This document shows, piece by piece, positions 14,912-23,739 of a stretch of 43,488 bases of DNA. How positions within the stretch are numbered: position 1 is the stretch's first letter; the number at the start of each line of letters is the position of its first letter. Position numbers and translations under genes: made by a program. The DNA is taken from assembly GCA_020352555.1 (NCBI GenBank), contig CP070680.1, positions 996,374-1,039,861 on the forward strand, written 5' to 3'. A model generated the notes under the pieces. That model saw only the letters and a list, made by a program, of their open reading frames with translations, was not told the DNA's origin and did not search any database. The stretch comes from Caldifarciminota bacterium (GTDB lineage Bacteria > Hydrothermota > Tepidihabitantia > Tepidihabitantales > Tepidihabitantaceae).

Positions 14912-16521
14912 AACGTGCCCGTGTCCGAGTCCTTCCCGAGACCACTGTGCGCCGGATCGCGGCGGGCGAGGTTGTCACACGACCGGCGGCAGCAGTAAAG
15001 GAACTGGTGGAGAATTCACTCGACGCCGGGGCTACTGACATTCGCGTCGAGGTAAAGGCCGGCGGCAAGGACCTGATCAAGATTGCCGACAACGGAACAG
15101 GTATGTCCAGGGAGGATCTCAGACTGGCGGTTGCGCGTCACGCAACAAGCAAGCTGGGCGACATCGGCGATCTGCGTACGCTTTCGACCTTCGGGTTTCG
15201 CGGCGAGGCGCTGGCGTCCATTGCGGCGGTGTCCAGGATGAAGATCGAGACCAACACCGATGACGGGAAACCTGGCACTCTGCTCGAGGTCGAGGGCGGA
15301 GACATCAGAGGAATCAGCGAGACTGCCCACCCGGTCGGCACCACCATCGCCGCCAATGCTTTGTTCTACAACCTGCCCGCCCGGCGGCGATTCCTCAGGT
15401 CAGACAGCTACGAGATGAAGCTTGTAGCTGAAACGGTCAAGGCCTACGCGGTTGCCTACCCTGAGATCTCCTTCAACCTCTTCTCCAACGCTCGCAGGGT
15501 CTTTGCAGTGCGTTCGACCTCGGATCGGCGCAGCCGTCTGGCCGATCTCTACGACAAGCAGATTGTGGAAGCCATGATGGATGTCGACGTCGAGAACCCG
15601 ATCCTCTCGCTGCATGGCTGGCTACTCGACCCGAGCCACGCCCGTCGGTTCTACGAAGCGCAGCTCGTCTACTTCAATGGGCGTCCGGTACGCAGCCGGA
15701 CTGTTGTGCGGGCGGTCCACGACGGCTACGGTCCAGTACTCGGTGGTCGGAACCCTGACTTTGTGCTGTGTTTCAGTACCGATCCTTCGAAGCTCGACGT
15801 CAACATTCACCCTACCAAACAGGAGGTCCGGTTCGCCGACGAACGCTTCCTCTTTGACTTCGTTTCGGAGGCGGTGCACAGGGCGCTCGGTGCCAAATAC
15901 GCGGAACTGACCGGGGTGAATGACTTCATGCTCCAGCGGGACCCATCTGCTGATGACGTCTCCGGACTACCGGAGGGATTCTGGCAGCTCCACAACAGCT
16001 ACATACTTGCCCAGGTGACCTCCGGGTATGTCATGGTCGATCAGCACGCAGCTCACGAGCGGGTGCTCTTCGAGGAGGTGACCAAGGGACGCAAGCAGAT
16101 GGCATCCCAGGGTCTGCTTTTCCCCATCAACGTCGACCTAACAGCGACCCAGTTCGCGGCGTACGATGCCGTCAAGGACCGGCTGCCGAAGATGGGCATT
16201 CAGACCAAGCTGTTCAGCGGGCACACCGTGGTGGTTGAGACGACCCCGGCCGGGGCCTACATGGGCAAGAACGAAATCAGGGACTTCTTCGTCGGATTGG
16301 CTGATGCAAGGGCTGACAAAGCCGGGGTCGACACCGGACTCGCGAAGCTCATCGCATGCAAGGGTGCGGTGAAGGCCGGTCAACGTCTGTCGCAGCCGGA
16401 GATGGAGTCGCTCTTCAATCGGCTCTTCGCCTGTGAGGAGCCGTACTTCTGTCCTCACGGCCGCCCGGCCATCATCCGTGTCACACTGGACGAGCTCGAA
16501 CGCAAGTTCGGACGTTCGTGA
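14908..16521 (+). CDS. mutL: DNA mismatch repair protein MutL (endonuclease type)
   Basis: A 537-residue GHKL ATPase. The N-terminus reads LPETTVRRIAAGEVVTRPAA, then ELVENSLDAGATDI, DNGTGM and STFGFRGEALASI, the nucleotide-binding motifs. The C-terminal domain carries DQHAAHERVLFEE from residue 378, which fits the endonuclease metal motif DQHA(X)2E(X)4E. It also has GAVKAGQRLS and CPHGRP (from 515), as in MutL proteins of bacteria without MutH. It is therefore predicted to nick the error-containing strand itself. The GTG start overlaps the MBL gene stop, and the mutL stop overlaps the miaA start; the mutL-miaA pair is widely conserved. Confidence 0.95.
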   Translation: MKRARVRVLPETTVRRIAAGEVVTRPAAAVKELVENSLDAGATDIRVEVKAGGKDLIKIADNGTGMSREDLRLAVARHATSKLGDIGDLRTLSTFGFRGEALASIAAVSRMKIETNTDDGKPGTLLEVEGGDIRGISETAHPVGTTIAANALFYNLPARRRFLRSDSYEMKLVAETVKAYAVAYPEISFNLFSNARRVFAVRSTSDRRSRLADLYDKQIVEAMMDVDVENPILSLHGWLLDPSHARRFYEAQLVYFNGRPVRSRTVVRAVHDGYGPVLGGRNPDFVLCFSTDPSKLDVNIHPTKQEVRFADERFLFDFVSEAVHRALGAKYAELTGVNDFMLQRDPSADDVSGLPEGFWQLHNSYILAQVTSGYVMVDQHAAHERVLFEEVTKGRKQMASQGLLFPINVDLTATQFAAYDAVKDRLPKMGIQTKLFSGHTVVVETTPAGAYMGKNEIRDFFVGLADARADKAGVDTGLAKLIACKGAVKAGQRLSQPEMESLFNRLFACEEPYFCPHGRPAIIRVTLDELERKFGRS

Positions 16522-17441
16522 AAGTCCTCGTCCTCACCGGCCCGACTGGCGTAGGCAAGACCGAAATCGCTGCCGAGTTGGCACTGAGGAACGATCTCGA
16601 CCTGGTGTCTGCAGACTCACGTCAGGTCTACGACTGGCTCAATGTCGGGACTGCGAAACCCGACAGGGCGCTCAGGTCTCGCCTGGCAGTACATATGGTA
16701 GACATGGTCGATCCGAGGCTGTCCTACTCTGCCGCCGACTACGCCAGAGATGCCTTGGCGGTGATGCGTCGCCTCGAAAGGGCAGGACGCAGATTCGTCC
16801 TTGTCGGTGGGTCAGGGCTGTACATCCGTGCGGTATTCGAGCCGCTCTTTGAAACACCCAAGCCTACGCCTGGAATCCGCAACCGACTGAAGCGTCAGCC
16901 CACGGCTCAACTCTACGAATGCCTGAAGCGAGCTGACCCTGAGCGCGCCTCCGAGCTAAACCCTCATGACCGACAGCGCATAGTCCGGTCCCTTGAGGTG
17001 TATGAACAGACAGGACAACCGATCTCGAAGCTAAGAAGGCGGTCGGCGCCTCCGCCAGAGTTCCGCCCCCGGTATGTCGTGCTTACCCGCCCTAAACCGG
17101 TTCTCTATGCAAGAATCGACAGGCGTTTTGAACAGATGCTGGAGCAGGGGCTGCTCGACGAGGTACGCCAATTGCGCGCCGCGGGCATCAAACGCGACAG
17201 TCGTGTTTTGAATGCCTACGGCTACTCGGAACTGATGGCCCACCTCGAAGGCACGATGACCCTGGCGGATGCGGTTGCCCGCTCGAAGGCCAAGACGCGC
17301 GCGTACGCCCGACGGCAGTTGACCTGGCTCAGAGCGCTACCCGATGCACAATGGGTCGAGTACACAAACCAGAGCGAGGTAATCGCGGAACTCGAGAAGG
17401 TCCTGGAGGAAACTGGCGGCACACTATCAGCGACCAGTTGA
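16518..17441 (+). CDS. miaA: tRNA dimethylallyltransferase
   Basis: A 307-residue enzyme that adds a dimethylallyl group to A37 of tRNAs reading UNN codons. The P-loop is GPTGVGKT (residues 8-15), followed by SADSRQVYDWLNVGTAKPD, VLVGGSGLYIRA, NPHDRQRIVRSLEVYEQTG and the C-terminal YARRQLTWLR, all diagnostic of MiaA. The GTG start overlaps the mutL stop. The last codons overlap the -35 box of the metK promoter at 17438. Confidence 0.95.
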   Translation: MKVLVLTGPTGVGKTEIAAELALRNDLDLVSADSRQVYDWLNVGTAKPDRALRSRLAVHMVDMVDPRLSYSAADYARDALAVMRRLERAGRRFVLVGGSGLYIRAVFEPLFETPKPTPGIRNRLKRQPTAQLYECLKRADPERASELNPHDRQRIVRSLEVYEQTGQPISKLRRRSAPPPEFRPRYVVLTRPKPVLYARIDRRFEQMLEQGLLDEVRQLRAAGIKRDSRVLNAYGYSELMAHLEGTMTLADAVARSKAKTRAYARRQLTWLRALPDAQWVEYTNQSEVIAELEKVLEETGGTLSATS

Positions 17442-17465
17442 CCCGAAACAACAGATGCATATCAT
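17438..17465 (+). promoter_or_regulatory. Promoter for metK-ahcY
   Basis: TTGACC (17438-17443) and TATCAT (17460-17465), 16-bp spacer, overlapping the end of miaA. Predicted transcription start near 17472, which leaves a leader of about 237 bases before metK. That is far longer than any other leader in this window. Confidence 0.55.
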
Positions 17466-17708
17466 CCCGCGTTGAAGGCCCCAATTGTCACGTCAGCGAT
17501 GGCACTGTCCCCGGCGTCTTCGGTCGCAGACCAAGGGCCAGCCAGATCCTTCCGGCAGAGTGTCTCGGAAAGACGCCGAAGTCTCTGCCTCCCTGAGGTT
17601 TGCGTGTCATCGGCCCTTGGTGCCGCAGTGGCCAGAGGTCATGCCTGAGGTGTTAGGCGCAGAACGCGGTTGGCCACTCAAGGTCAGAGAATCAGGTGGG
17701 AGGTGGAA
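17466..17708 (+). promoter_or_regulatory. Candidate structured leader RNA (possible riboswitch) of metK-ahcY
   Basis: The leader contains perfect complementary blocks. Helix A pairs ACCAAGGGCC (17530-17539) with GGCCCTTGGT (17612-17621). Inside it, helix B pairs GGCAGAG (17554-17560) with CTCTGCC (17583-17589), and helix C pairs GTCT (17562-17565) with AGAC (17571-17574). Nearer the gene, helix D pairs AGTGGCCA (17627-17634) with TGGCCACT (17671-17678) around GCCT/AGGC (17643-17646 with 17655-17658). A competing 9-bp pairing joins CGGCGTCTT (17512-17520) with AAGACGCCG (17570-17578); it excludes helix C and would form a pseudoknot with helix A. The metK ribosome site GGGAGG (17698-17703) follows helix D. 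No SAM-I/IV GCAACC core or other known SAM/SAH consensus is visible. No convincing peptide is encoded. Confidence 0.5.
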
Positions 17709-18896
17709 TTGGCGCGCACGAGGTTCACATCCGAGTCTGTAACTGAAGGTCATCCGGACAAGGTCTGCGATCAGATATCCGACGCTGTGCTCGACGAAGT
17801 CCTGAGACAGGACAGAAGGTCGCGCGTCGCGTGTGAGACCTACGCCACGGTCGGTCTGATCCTCGTCGGAGGAGAGATCACAACCAAGGGTTGGGTCAAC
17901 CTGAACGAGGTGGTCCGAGGGATCCTGCGCGACATTGGCTATACAGACGCCCACTCAGGCATGGACGCTGATAGCTGTTCTATCTTGGACGCCATTGGCA
18001 GGCAGTCGCCCGACATTGCACAGGGTGTGGACACAGGCGGGGCCGGTGACCAAGGTGTGATGTTCGGTTTCGCCACGAGGGAGACCCGGGAATTCATGCC
18101 TCTGCCGATCATGCTGGCGCACATGCTTGCGAAGCGTCTGGCCGAAGTGCGGAGGAGCCGGACACTCCGGTTCCTTCGCCCGGACGGGAAATCCCAGGTC
18201 ACGGTCGAGTACGAATCCGGCAGGCCCGTTCGGGTGGACAACGTTGTGATTGCGGCGCAGCACGACGAAACCGTCCTTGACAGAAGCGGACGCCAGATGA
18301 ACCGGAAGGCGCGGCGTGACATTGAGGAAGTCGTTGTCAGAAAGGTTGTACCGCCCCGCCTGATCGACCGCAACACTCGCATCTACATCAACCAGACCGG
18401 CAAGTTCTGCATCGGTGGACCGCAGTCGGACACCGGCATGACGGGACGCAAAATCATCGTCGACACCTACGGAGGTGCGATTCAGCATGGGGGAGGTGCA
18501 TTTTCGGGCAAGGACCCGAGCAAGGTTGACCGTTCAGCTACCTACATGGCACGCTACATAGCCAAGAACTGTGTTGCTGCACGGCTGTGCGACAGGATGG
18601 TAGTCAGGTTGGCGTACGTCATCGGCCGGGCTGAGCCGATCGATGTGACGGTCAACACCCACGGCACCGGCATCACGGACGACGAGGAGCTTGTCCGGGT
18701 GGTTCGCAGGCTATTCCCGCTGAAGCCGACCGGGATGATCCGTCATTTGAAACTGCTGAATCCGATCTACCGCCCGACTGCGAGCTACGGCCACTTCGGA
18801 CGCAGGCCCGTGGCTGCCGGTTCGACCAGACCCGCGGAGCTCTTTACCTGGGAGCGTCTGGACATGGTGCGCAGACTGCAGGCGGAAGTGAAATAG
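17709..18896 (+). CDS. metK: S-adenosylmethionine synthetase
   Basis: A 395-residue enzyme that makes SAM from methionine and ATP. Signatures are [20 protein letters not shown] at the N-terminus, [12 protein letters not shown], and [19 protein letters not shown], the P-loop-like motif. The start is TTG at 17709, six bases after GGGAGG; the longer frame from 17670 runs back through helix D of the leader and is not protein-like. The gene is followed after 12 bases by ahcY, so synthesis of SAM and removal of its by-product SAH are expressed together. Length and motifs are normal for the bacterial type. Confidence 0.95.
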   Translation: MARTRFTSESVTEGHPDKVCDQISDAVLDEVLRQDRRSRVACETYATVGLILVGGEITTKGWVNLNEVVRGILRDIGYTDAHSGMDADSCSILDAIGRQSPDIAQGVDTGGAGDQGVMFGFATRETREFMPLPIMLAHMLAKRLAEVRRSRTLRFLRPDGKSQVTVEYESGRPVRVDNVVIAAQHDETVLDRSGRQMNRKARRDIEEVVVRKVVPPRLIDRNTRIYINQTGKFCIGGPQSDTGMTGRKIIVDTYGGAIQHGGGAFSGKDPSKVDRSATYMARYIAKNCVAARLCDRMVVRLAYVIGRAEPIDVTVNTHGTGITDDEELVRVVRRLFPLKPTGMIRHLKLLNPIYRPTASYGHFGRRPVAAGSTRPAELFTWERLDMVRRLQAEVK

Positions 18897-18908
18897 GGAG
18901 AAGGAGCC

Positions 18909-20168
18909 ATGGTGAAGCATGACATCAAGGATCTGGAACTCGCGATAGCGGGTCGTCGACGTGTCGAGTGGGCGCGCAACTTCATGCCGGTGCTGGCGGG
19001 CATCCATCAGAGATTCGCAAAGAGCAAACCGCTCAAGGGTACGCGCGTCAGTTGCTGCCTTCACGTGACCTCGGAGACCGCCAACCTCGTCATCGCGCTC
19101 AAGACCGGTGGAGCCGACGTTCGCCTTTGTGCCTCCAATCCGCTGTCGACTCAGGACGACGTGGCCGCCTCGCTGGTCAAGCACTTCGGGATTCCAGTCT
19201 TCGCAGTGAGGGGCGAGAATCGCGGCACGTACTACAGTCACATCCACTCGGCAATCGAGCACGGTCCGCACATCACGACCGATGATGGCGCCGACCTCGT
19301 CACCACGCTGCATTCGAAACGCCGGACCTTGCTCAAGAACGTTCTAGGCGGGACAGAGGAGACCACGACCGGCGTCATCAGACTCAAGAGCATGGAGAGG
19401 GACGGCGTACTCGAGTATCCCATCATCGCGGTCAACGATTCCCACACCAAGTTCATGTTCGACAACCGGTACGGCACCGGACAGTCTTCGCTGGATGGCA
19501 TCCTCAGAGCCACAAACATCCTGTTTGCCGGTGCGACGGTGGTGGTCTGCGGATACGGATGGTGCGGCCGGGGAGTAGCGGCCAGGGCTCGAGGTCTGGG
19601 TGCTGACGTAGTCGTAACCGAGGTCGATGCTGTCAAGGCTCTGGAAGCCAAGATGGACGGCTATCGAGTAATGCGTCTCATCGACGCATGCCGAGACGGT
19701 GATGTCTTCATCACCGTGACGGGTGACATCAACGTAGTAGATCGTCACCATATGCTGGCCATGAAGGACGGAGCCATTGTCTGTAATTCCGGGCACTTCG
19801 ACGTGGAGGTGAACAGGACCGCTCTATCCGGGCTGACCCGGAAGACGCGTAGACTTAGGCGCTTCTGTACCGAGCATACTTTGATGAACGGTCGCAAGCT
19901 GGTTCTCCTGGCCGAGGCCAGACTTATCAACCTTTCTGCGGCTGAAGGTCACCCGGCTATGGTCATGGACATGTCGTTCGCCAACCAAGCGCTGGCGGTC
20001 GAGTACATACTGAAAAACGCGCCACGCCTGGCCAAGAAGGTCTACAAGCTGCCAGGCGAACTGGACGTACGCATTGCGCGCCTCAAACTCAGGACGCTCG
20101 GAGTCAGGATCGACAGACTGACCCAGGAGCAGAAGGAGTACATATCATCCTGGAAGGCAGGAACCTAG
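18909..20168 (+). CDS. ahcY: Adenosylhomocysteinase
   Basis: A 419-residue NAD-dependent enzyme that splits S-adenosylhomocysteine to adenosine and homocysteine, relieving inhibition of methyltransferases. Typical segments are CLHVTSETANLVIALKTGGA, CASNPLSTQDDVAASL, GGTEETTTGVIRL, the NAD loop VVCGYGWCGRGVAARARGLG and NSGHFDVEV. It is nearer the shorter archaeal/thermophile-type length than the longer forms with an insertion. A good ribosome site, AGAAGGAG, precedes the ATG. It is the second gene behind the structured leader, so both SAM-cycle genes would share that control. Confidence 0.95.
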   Translation: MVKHDIKDLELAIAGRRRVEWARNFMPVLAGIHQRFAKSKPLKGTRVSCCLHVTSETANLVIALKTGGADVRLCASNPLSTQDDVAASLVKHFGIPVFAVRGENRGTYYSHIHSAIEHGPHITTDDGADLVTTLHSKRRTLLKNVLGGTEETTTGVIRLKSMERDGVLEYPIIAVNDSHTKFMFDNRYGTGQSSLDGILRATNILFAGATVVVCGYGWCGRGVAARARGLGADVVVTEVDAVKALEAKMDGYRVMRLIDACRDGDVFITVTGDINVVDRHHMLAMKDGAIVCNSGHFDVEVNRTALSGLTRKTRRLRRFCTEHTLMNGRKLVLLAEARLINLSAAEGHPAMVMDMSFANQALAVEYILKNAPRLAKKVYKLPGELDVRIARLKLRTLGVRIDRLTQEQKEYISSWKAGT

Positions 20169-20200
20169 TGCCGAACTCAAAGCGGGACCTCCCAGCCCGG

Positions 20201-20228
20201 TTGACAACACTGAGCAGCCTCCTATAAT
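20201..20228 (+). promoter_or_regulatory. Consensus promoter for the DUF4870-like pair
   Basis: TTGACA (20201-20206) and TATAAT (20223-20228) with a 16-bp spacer: a full consensus pair. The ATG at 20247 follows about 12 bases after the predicted transcription start. Confidence 0.7.
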
Positions 20229-20246
20229 CAGCCCAGTTTCAGAGAC

Positions 20247-20660
20247 ATGGATCAGTTGACAACCGAGCAGGACCAGAACCGGCCAGCTCAAGAAGACACG
20301 GTGCTGGCCGTGATCGGCTACCTGCCAATGATGTTCTTCATACCGCTACTCGCCGGGAAGCCGGACAGCTTCGCCAGATTCCACGGCAAGCAGAGTCTGT
20401 TCCTCTTCGCCGGCTTTGCGGTGCTGTGGGTCGCCATCTGGATTGTCGACGTGTTGTTTGGCCGGGTGATGGGTAACGTACTGATCCTTGGGTTTGTTTT
20501 CAGGGCGATCGCCTGGATCATCTACAATGTTGTCGGTGTGGCCGTGTCACTGCTGTATCTGGCACTCACAATAGCGGCTGCCGTGCAGGCTGCGCTGGGC
20601 CGGAAGTGGCGGATACCGTTCCTGAGTGCTTACATGAACCGTCTCCAGTTCTGGAACTGA
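20247..20660 (+). CDS. DUF4870/Tic20-like small membrane protein
   Basis: A 137-residue integral membrane protein. After a polar N-terminus (MDQLTTEQDQNRPAQEDTVL) come three hydrophobic segments: VIGYLPMMFFIPLLAG, LFLFAGFAVLWVAIWIVDVLF and a long C-terminal one ending LLYLALTIAAAVQAALG. The motif FARFHGKQSLFLF between the first two matches the FHxKQ pattern of DUF4870-type proteins. The function of that family is not established. It is followed after 31 bases by a paralogue with the same layout. Confidence 0.7.
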   Translation: MDQLTTEQDQNRPAQEDTVLAVIGYLPMMFFIPLLAGKPDSFARFHGKQSLFLFAGFAVLWVAIWIVDVLFGRVMGNVLILGFVFRAIAWIIYNVVGVAVSLLYLALTIAAAVQAALGRKWRIPFLSAYMNRLQFWN

Positions 20661-20691
20661 GGACGGCAAGGACGACGTAAAGGAGGACAAA

Positions 20692-21075
20692 ATGGCGGAA
20701 GAACCCAGAACTTCCGGACAGCCCCCGGAGCAACCGGCGTCCAAGCCTGAGCCTGCGGGTGACGAAGTTGAACAGGCGAAAGCCACTGTTTGGCTTGCGT
20801 ACCTTGGGATACTGTTCCTGATACCACTACTGACCCTGAAGGACAACGAATACGCCAAGTTCCACGTGAAGCAGGGTATTGTGCTGTCGATCTACTGGGT
20901 CGCGGTGATCATACTCGGCAGCGTCATTCCGTTCCTTGGATGGTTCGTGATATTGCCGATCGGCTCGATCTTGGTAATGGTGTTTGAGATCATCGGTATC
21001 GTGAAGTCTCTGCAGGGCAGCAGGTGGCAGTGCCCGTTGGGCGTCTATCAGCTAGCCATGAAGTTCAAGTTCTAG
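20692..21075 (+). CDS. DUF4870/Tic20-like small membrane protein (paralogue)
   Basis: A 127-residue membrane protein with a proline- and glutamate-rich soluble N-terminus (about 30 residues), then WLAYLGILFLIPLLTL, the motif YAKFHVKQGIVLSIYW and two more membrane segments ending near IVKSLQGSRWQCPLG. It shares the FHxKQ signature and topology with the preceding gene, so the two probably arose by duplication. The ribosome site AAAGGAGG is strong. Function unknown. Confidence 0.7.
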   Translation: MAEEPRTSGQPPEQPASKPEPAGDEVEQAKATVWLAYLGILFLIPLLTLKDNEYAKFHVKQGIVLSIYWVAVIILGSVIPFLGWFVILPIGSILVMVFEIIGIVKSLQGSRWQCPLGVYQLAMKFKF

Positions 21076-21128
21076 TTTGCGTCTGTGGTTCCGATAATCA
21101 GTATTATGTAAACCAAGGCGGCATCCAC

Positions 21129-22163
21129 TCACCGAGCCCCACCCAACTCCCGGTAGGCCGCCAGCAGTTCCCTAGCCGCCTCTTCCCACAAGAAGTTGGA
21201 CACTATACGGTTGCGCAGTTCTTCACCTTTGGGCTTAGTCATTGCGGCGGCAACGGCCCGGCGTATCGACCGCTCCGAAGCCGGATCGAGGTAGGTGGCA
21301 TAGTCTCCGAAGTACTCGATTGTGCCGCCGTGTTTGGTTATGCAGACATTGGCGCCTGCGAGCGCTGCTTCGAGCGCAGCAAGTCCCGGGGTTTCATACT
21401 GCGACGGCAGAACCAGCGCTCTCGCAGCCGCGTACGCAGACTCCAGCAAGCCAGATTCTGCTGGCAGCTCCGGGACGTGGAGCACTCGTTCATTCGCTCG
21501 AATCAACTCGGCGCAACGACGGCCATATTCGTTGTCGATAAGCTTGCCAACGAGCGCAGTCTGGAAACGAAGATCGGCGATGCTGCTGAGCAGAGAGGCG
21601 ACGTTCTTGCGGCCCCAGCCAATGTGGCCGACGTAGAGTAGGAAATCACTGATCCCATACTTGTCGACAAACGCATCCGGCTTGGAGTCGGCGAACCTGG
21701 GATCTACGCCATTGTGGATGACCCTGATCTTGAATGATGGGACTCCGAAGGCACCGCGAACGAAGTTTGCCTCGGCCTGAGTATTGGGCAACACCAGGTC
21801 CGCCATGTCGCACAGTTCCTGGCAGAACATGTGCTCAGTCCACAACCCTCCCCTGCGTCTGAGGAGTTTCGAGACAGCGAGCATGGCAGCAACCGTTCTT
21901 GGCGAGTGCCGGCTGAAGACTGTTGGACTCACCGCCAGCTTGAGCCCGAGCGTCTTGACGGCGCGGCCAAGATGGTAGGTGCCGACGTGCGCGGCAAACA
22001 GATGGAAGATGTCATACCGCTGAAGCTCGTATCGCCGCCACGGATCGAATAGTTCAACTTCGACACCCAGCTTGCGGAGTTCGTGTGCCAGGGCGGTTGT
22101 TTGAACCGCAACTCCGCCCCCGAGAATCGACGCGGCCGAGAATGTGCCGAACATGACCTTCAT
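21129..22163 (-). CDS. GT4-type glycosyltransferase
   Basis: A 344-residue GT-B glycosyltransferase. The start MKVMFGTFSAASILGGGVAV has the glycine-rich acceptor-side loop. The C-terminal half has VIHNGVDPRFADSKPDA, LLYVGHIGWGRKN and PSQYETPGLAALEAALAG, which is the E-x7-E nucleotide-sugar signature of family GT4. The ATG at 22163 is preceded by GAGGAA; the frame remains open to 22376 but that part belongs to the upstream gene's 3' end. It is the last gene of the five-gene surface-glycan operon read from 27383 on the minus strand. Confidence 0.85.
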   Translation of the reverse strand: MKVMFGTFSAASILGGGVAVQTTALAHELRKLGVEVELFDPWRRYELQRYDIFHLFAAHVGTYHLGRAVKTLGLKLAVSPTVFSRHSPRTVAAMLAVSKLLRRRGGLWTEHMFCQELCDMADLVLPNTQAEANFVRGAFGVPSFKIRVIHNGVDPRFADSKPDAFVDKYGISDFLLYVGHIGWGRKNVASLLSSIADLRFQTALVGKLIDNEYGRRCAELIRANERVLHVPELPAESGLLESAYAAARALVLPSQYETPGLAALEAALAGANVCITKHGGTIEYFGDYATYLDPASERSIRRAVAAAMTKPKGEELRNRIVSNFLWEEAARELLAAYRELGGAR

Positions 22164-22176
22164 GATGGTTTCCTCA

Positions 22177-23739
22177 CTATCTGGCGGTCTGTCGCTGCCG
22201 TCGTCTGCGCCATTCGCGCAGTGCGGCAAGTCTGCCAAGACGGATGCTGCCGGCGATCTCCGGCTCAGTGGGGATGTATCGCTCGCGATGGCGCCAGTGC
22301 AGTTCGCGAAGACGGACGCGCCCGGGAACCGCAGGCACCACCGCCTCCGAATCCCCCCGCACAACCCTGATGCCAACTTCGGAACCGGAGCTGGCGACGT
22401 CGAGTGTCAGGGCATCGTCATCCTGAACCACCTGGTACTCGACACGTTCCCGTTCAATCCACCATGCGGCGAAGTTGGTCAAGGTGGAGCCGCTACCGCA
22501 CAACGCGGTGACCTCATCCAGCAGGTTGGCTGTTAGTTCACAGTCAGCCGCAACGTTCCTCGGGTGCCCGTACAGGAGGTTTGGCTCCTGTCGCGCAGTC
22601 TGCCGTCTGGCCACATCCAGGAAGTATGCTTGTATCTGCTGAGGAGTCGCTCCTGCGGCCCGCAGCCGGCCCAGACAGACCGGGTGCACTGGTACCTGAA
22701 GCACCCGAGAAGGGGAGCCGTCCACGATCGGCCTGAAGGGAGTGTCGTCGTACGCCAGCGCGAATTCGGAGGAATACTGGAACCCCAAGTCGGATAGCGC
22801 TCTTGCCCACTCCTCATTCCAGTCGCCAAACGGCCCGGCGGCCCCTACCGGGACAACGGCGTGCTTTACCAGCAGCTCCTTTCCTGTTACGAGCTCGCGA
22901 CGATTCGAGTCGTAGTCGGCATGAACCTCGTGTCGATAGCAGTGAAGCTGCAGGTCCTGACCGGCCAGCCCGTTGACCACGTCCTTCAGGACAGCCTCCC
23001 CCGCCTCGACGTTGAGAAACCACGTGAAGGGGACGCCTGTTCTACCGGACAACGACACGACTGCAGGGTAGTGACCGGGCGCATCAAAGTCGGTGTCGAT
23101 CCGCAATCCAAAGAGGCTTCGACCGCCAGGGGGCACAGACGGCTTGGCGACATAGCACAGATCCTGCCGGGCAAGCAGGTAGGCCAGGCTGTTGGCCGCG
23201 ATCCGCCTCACCTCTCCCCTATTGACCCGTGATACGGTTTCTGTCACCTGCCTCGGGGCCAAAGCGTGAAAGGCCCGCGGGGCAGTCTTGCGGTCGGCGA
23301 GCACGGCAGAGACATCAAAGGGCAGCAACACAGCCCACCCGCCACCGAGCTCTCCGGCGTACAATGCGTGTCCGCCTCGGTCGGTGAACCCGCAGTTGGA
23401 GGAGGCCGAAACACAGCCGTCGGTATCCAGATGAGTGACTCCGACATCTCTGAAGACCGCCGTCCTGTCGGGGAGAAGGTACCTGATCCGCGTCGAGCGG
23501 CAGTTCACATCGCCGGGCCACACCTGCGCGGCGAGTTTCGTGCTCGAAAGAACGCCGCGTCCGAGTGACACGAAGCGTCGTATTCCTTCGCTCTCAGAAG
23601 GAGAAGGGTCGCGGTCGATGACTACTACCGAGGCACACGAGTCGGCGACATCACAGCGCGCCCGCTCAGTTGCCAGAGGAACTCCTACCTGTCGGAGCAG
23701 TTCCAGCCACTGGAGGTCAGAACCCAGGAGCCTAATCAT
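22177..23739 (-). CDS. Polysaccharide deacetylase-like (NodB-type) protein with an extra N-terminal domain
   Basis: A 520-residue protein. From about residue 235 it reads as a NodB-like deacetylase: LFGLRIDTDFDAPGHYPAV (catalytic/metal Asp pair), TWFLNVEAG, LQLHCYRHEVH (His-x3-His metal site) and LLYGHPRN near the end of the domain. The first 200 residues (VVVIDRDPSPSESEGIRRFV, GGWAVLLPFDVSAVL) resemble a glutamine-amidotransferase-like fold without an obvious catalytic cysteine. It may remove acetyl groups from a surface glycan or its precursor. The ATG at 23739 overlaps the flippase stop, and the gene is 13 bases before the next glycosyltransferase. Confidence 0.65.
   Translation of the reverse strand: MIRLLGSDLQWLELLRQVGVPLATERARCDVADSCASVVVIDRDPSPSESEGIRRFVSLGRGVLSSTKLAAQVWPGDVNCRSTRIRYLLPDRTAVFRDVGVTHLDTDGCVSASSNCGFTDRGGHALYAGELGGGWAVLLPFDVSAVLADRKTAPRAFHALAPRQVTETVSRVNRGEVRRIAANSLAYLLARQDLCYVAKPSVPPGGRSLFGLRIDTDFDAPGHYPAVVSLSGRTGVPFTWFLNVEAGEAVLKDVVNGLAGQDLQLHCYRHEVHADYDSNRRELVTGKELLVKHAVVPVGAAGPFGDWNEEWARALSDLGFQYSSEFALAYDDTPFRPIVDGSPSRVLQVPVHPVCLGRLRAAGATPQQIQAYFLDVARRQTARQEPNLLYGHPRNVAADCELTANLLDEVTALCGSGSTLTNFAAWWIERERVEYQVVQDDDALTLDVASSGSEVGIRVVRGDSEAVVPAVPGRVRLRELHWRHRERYIPTEPEIAGSIRLGRLAALREWRRRRQRQTAR

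Noticed and set aside
17466..17708. A known SAM-I, SAM-II, SAM-IV or SAH riboswitch upstream of metK
   Set aside because: None of their conserved cores could be found by eye, so the leader is reported only as an unassigned structured RNA.
17485..17742. An 85-codon open frame within the metK leader
   Set aside because: The translation has no protein-like pattern, and its bases are better explained by the paired blocks of the leader.
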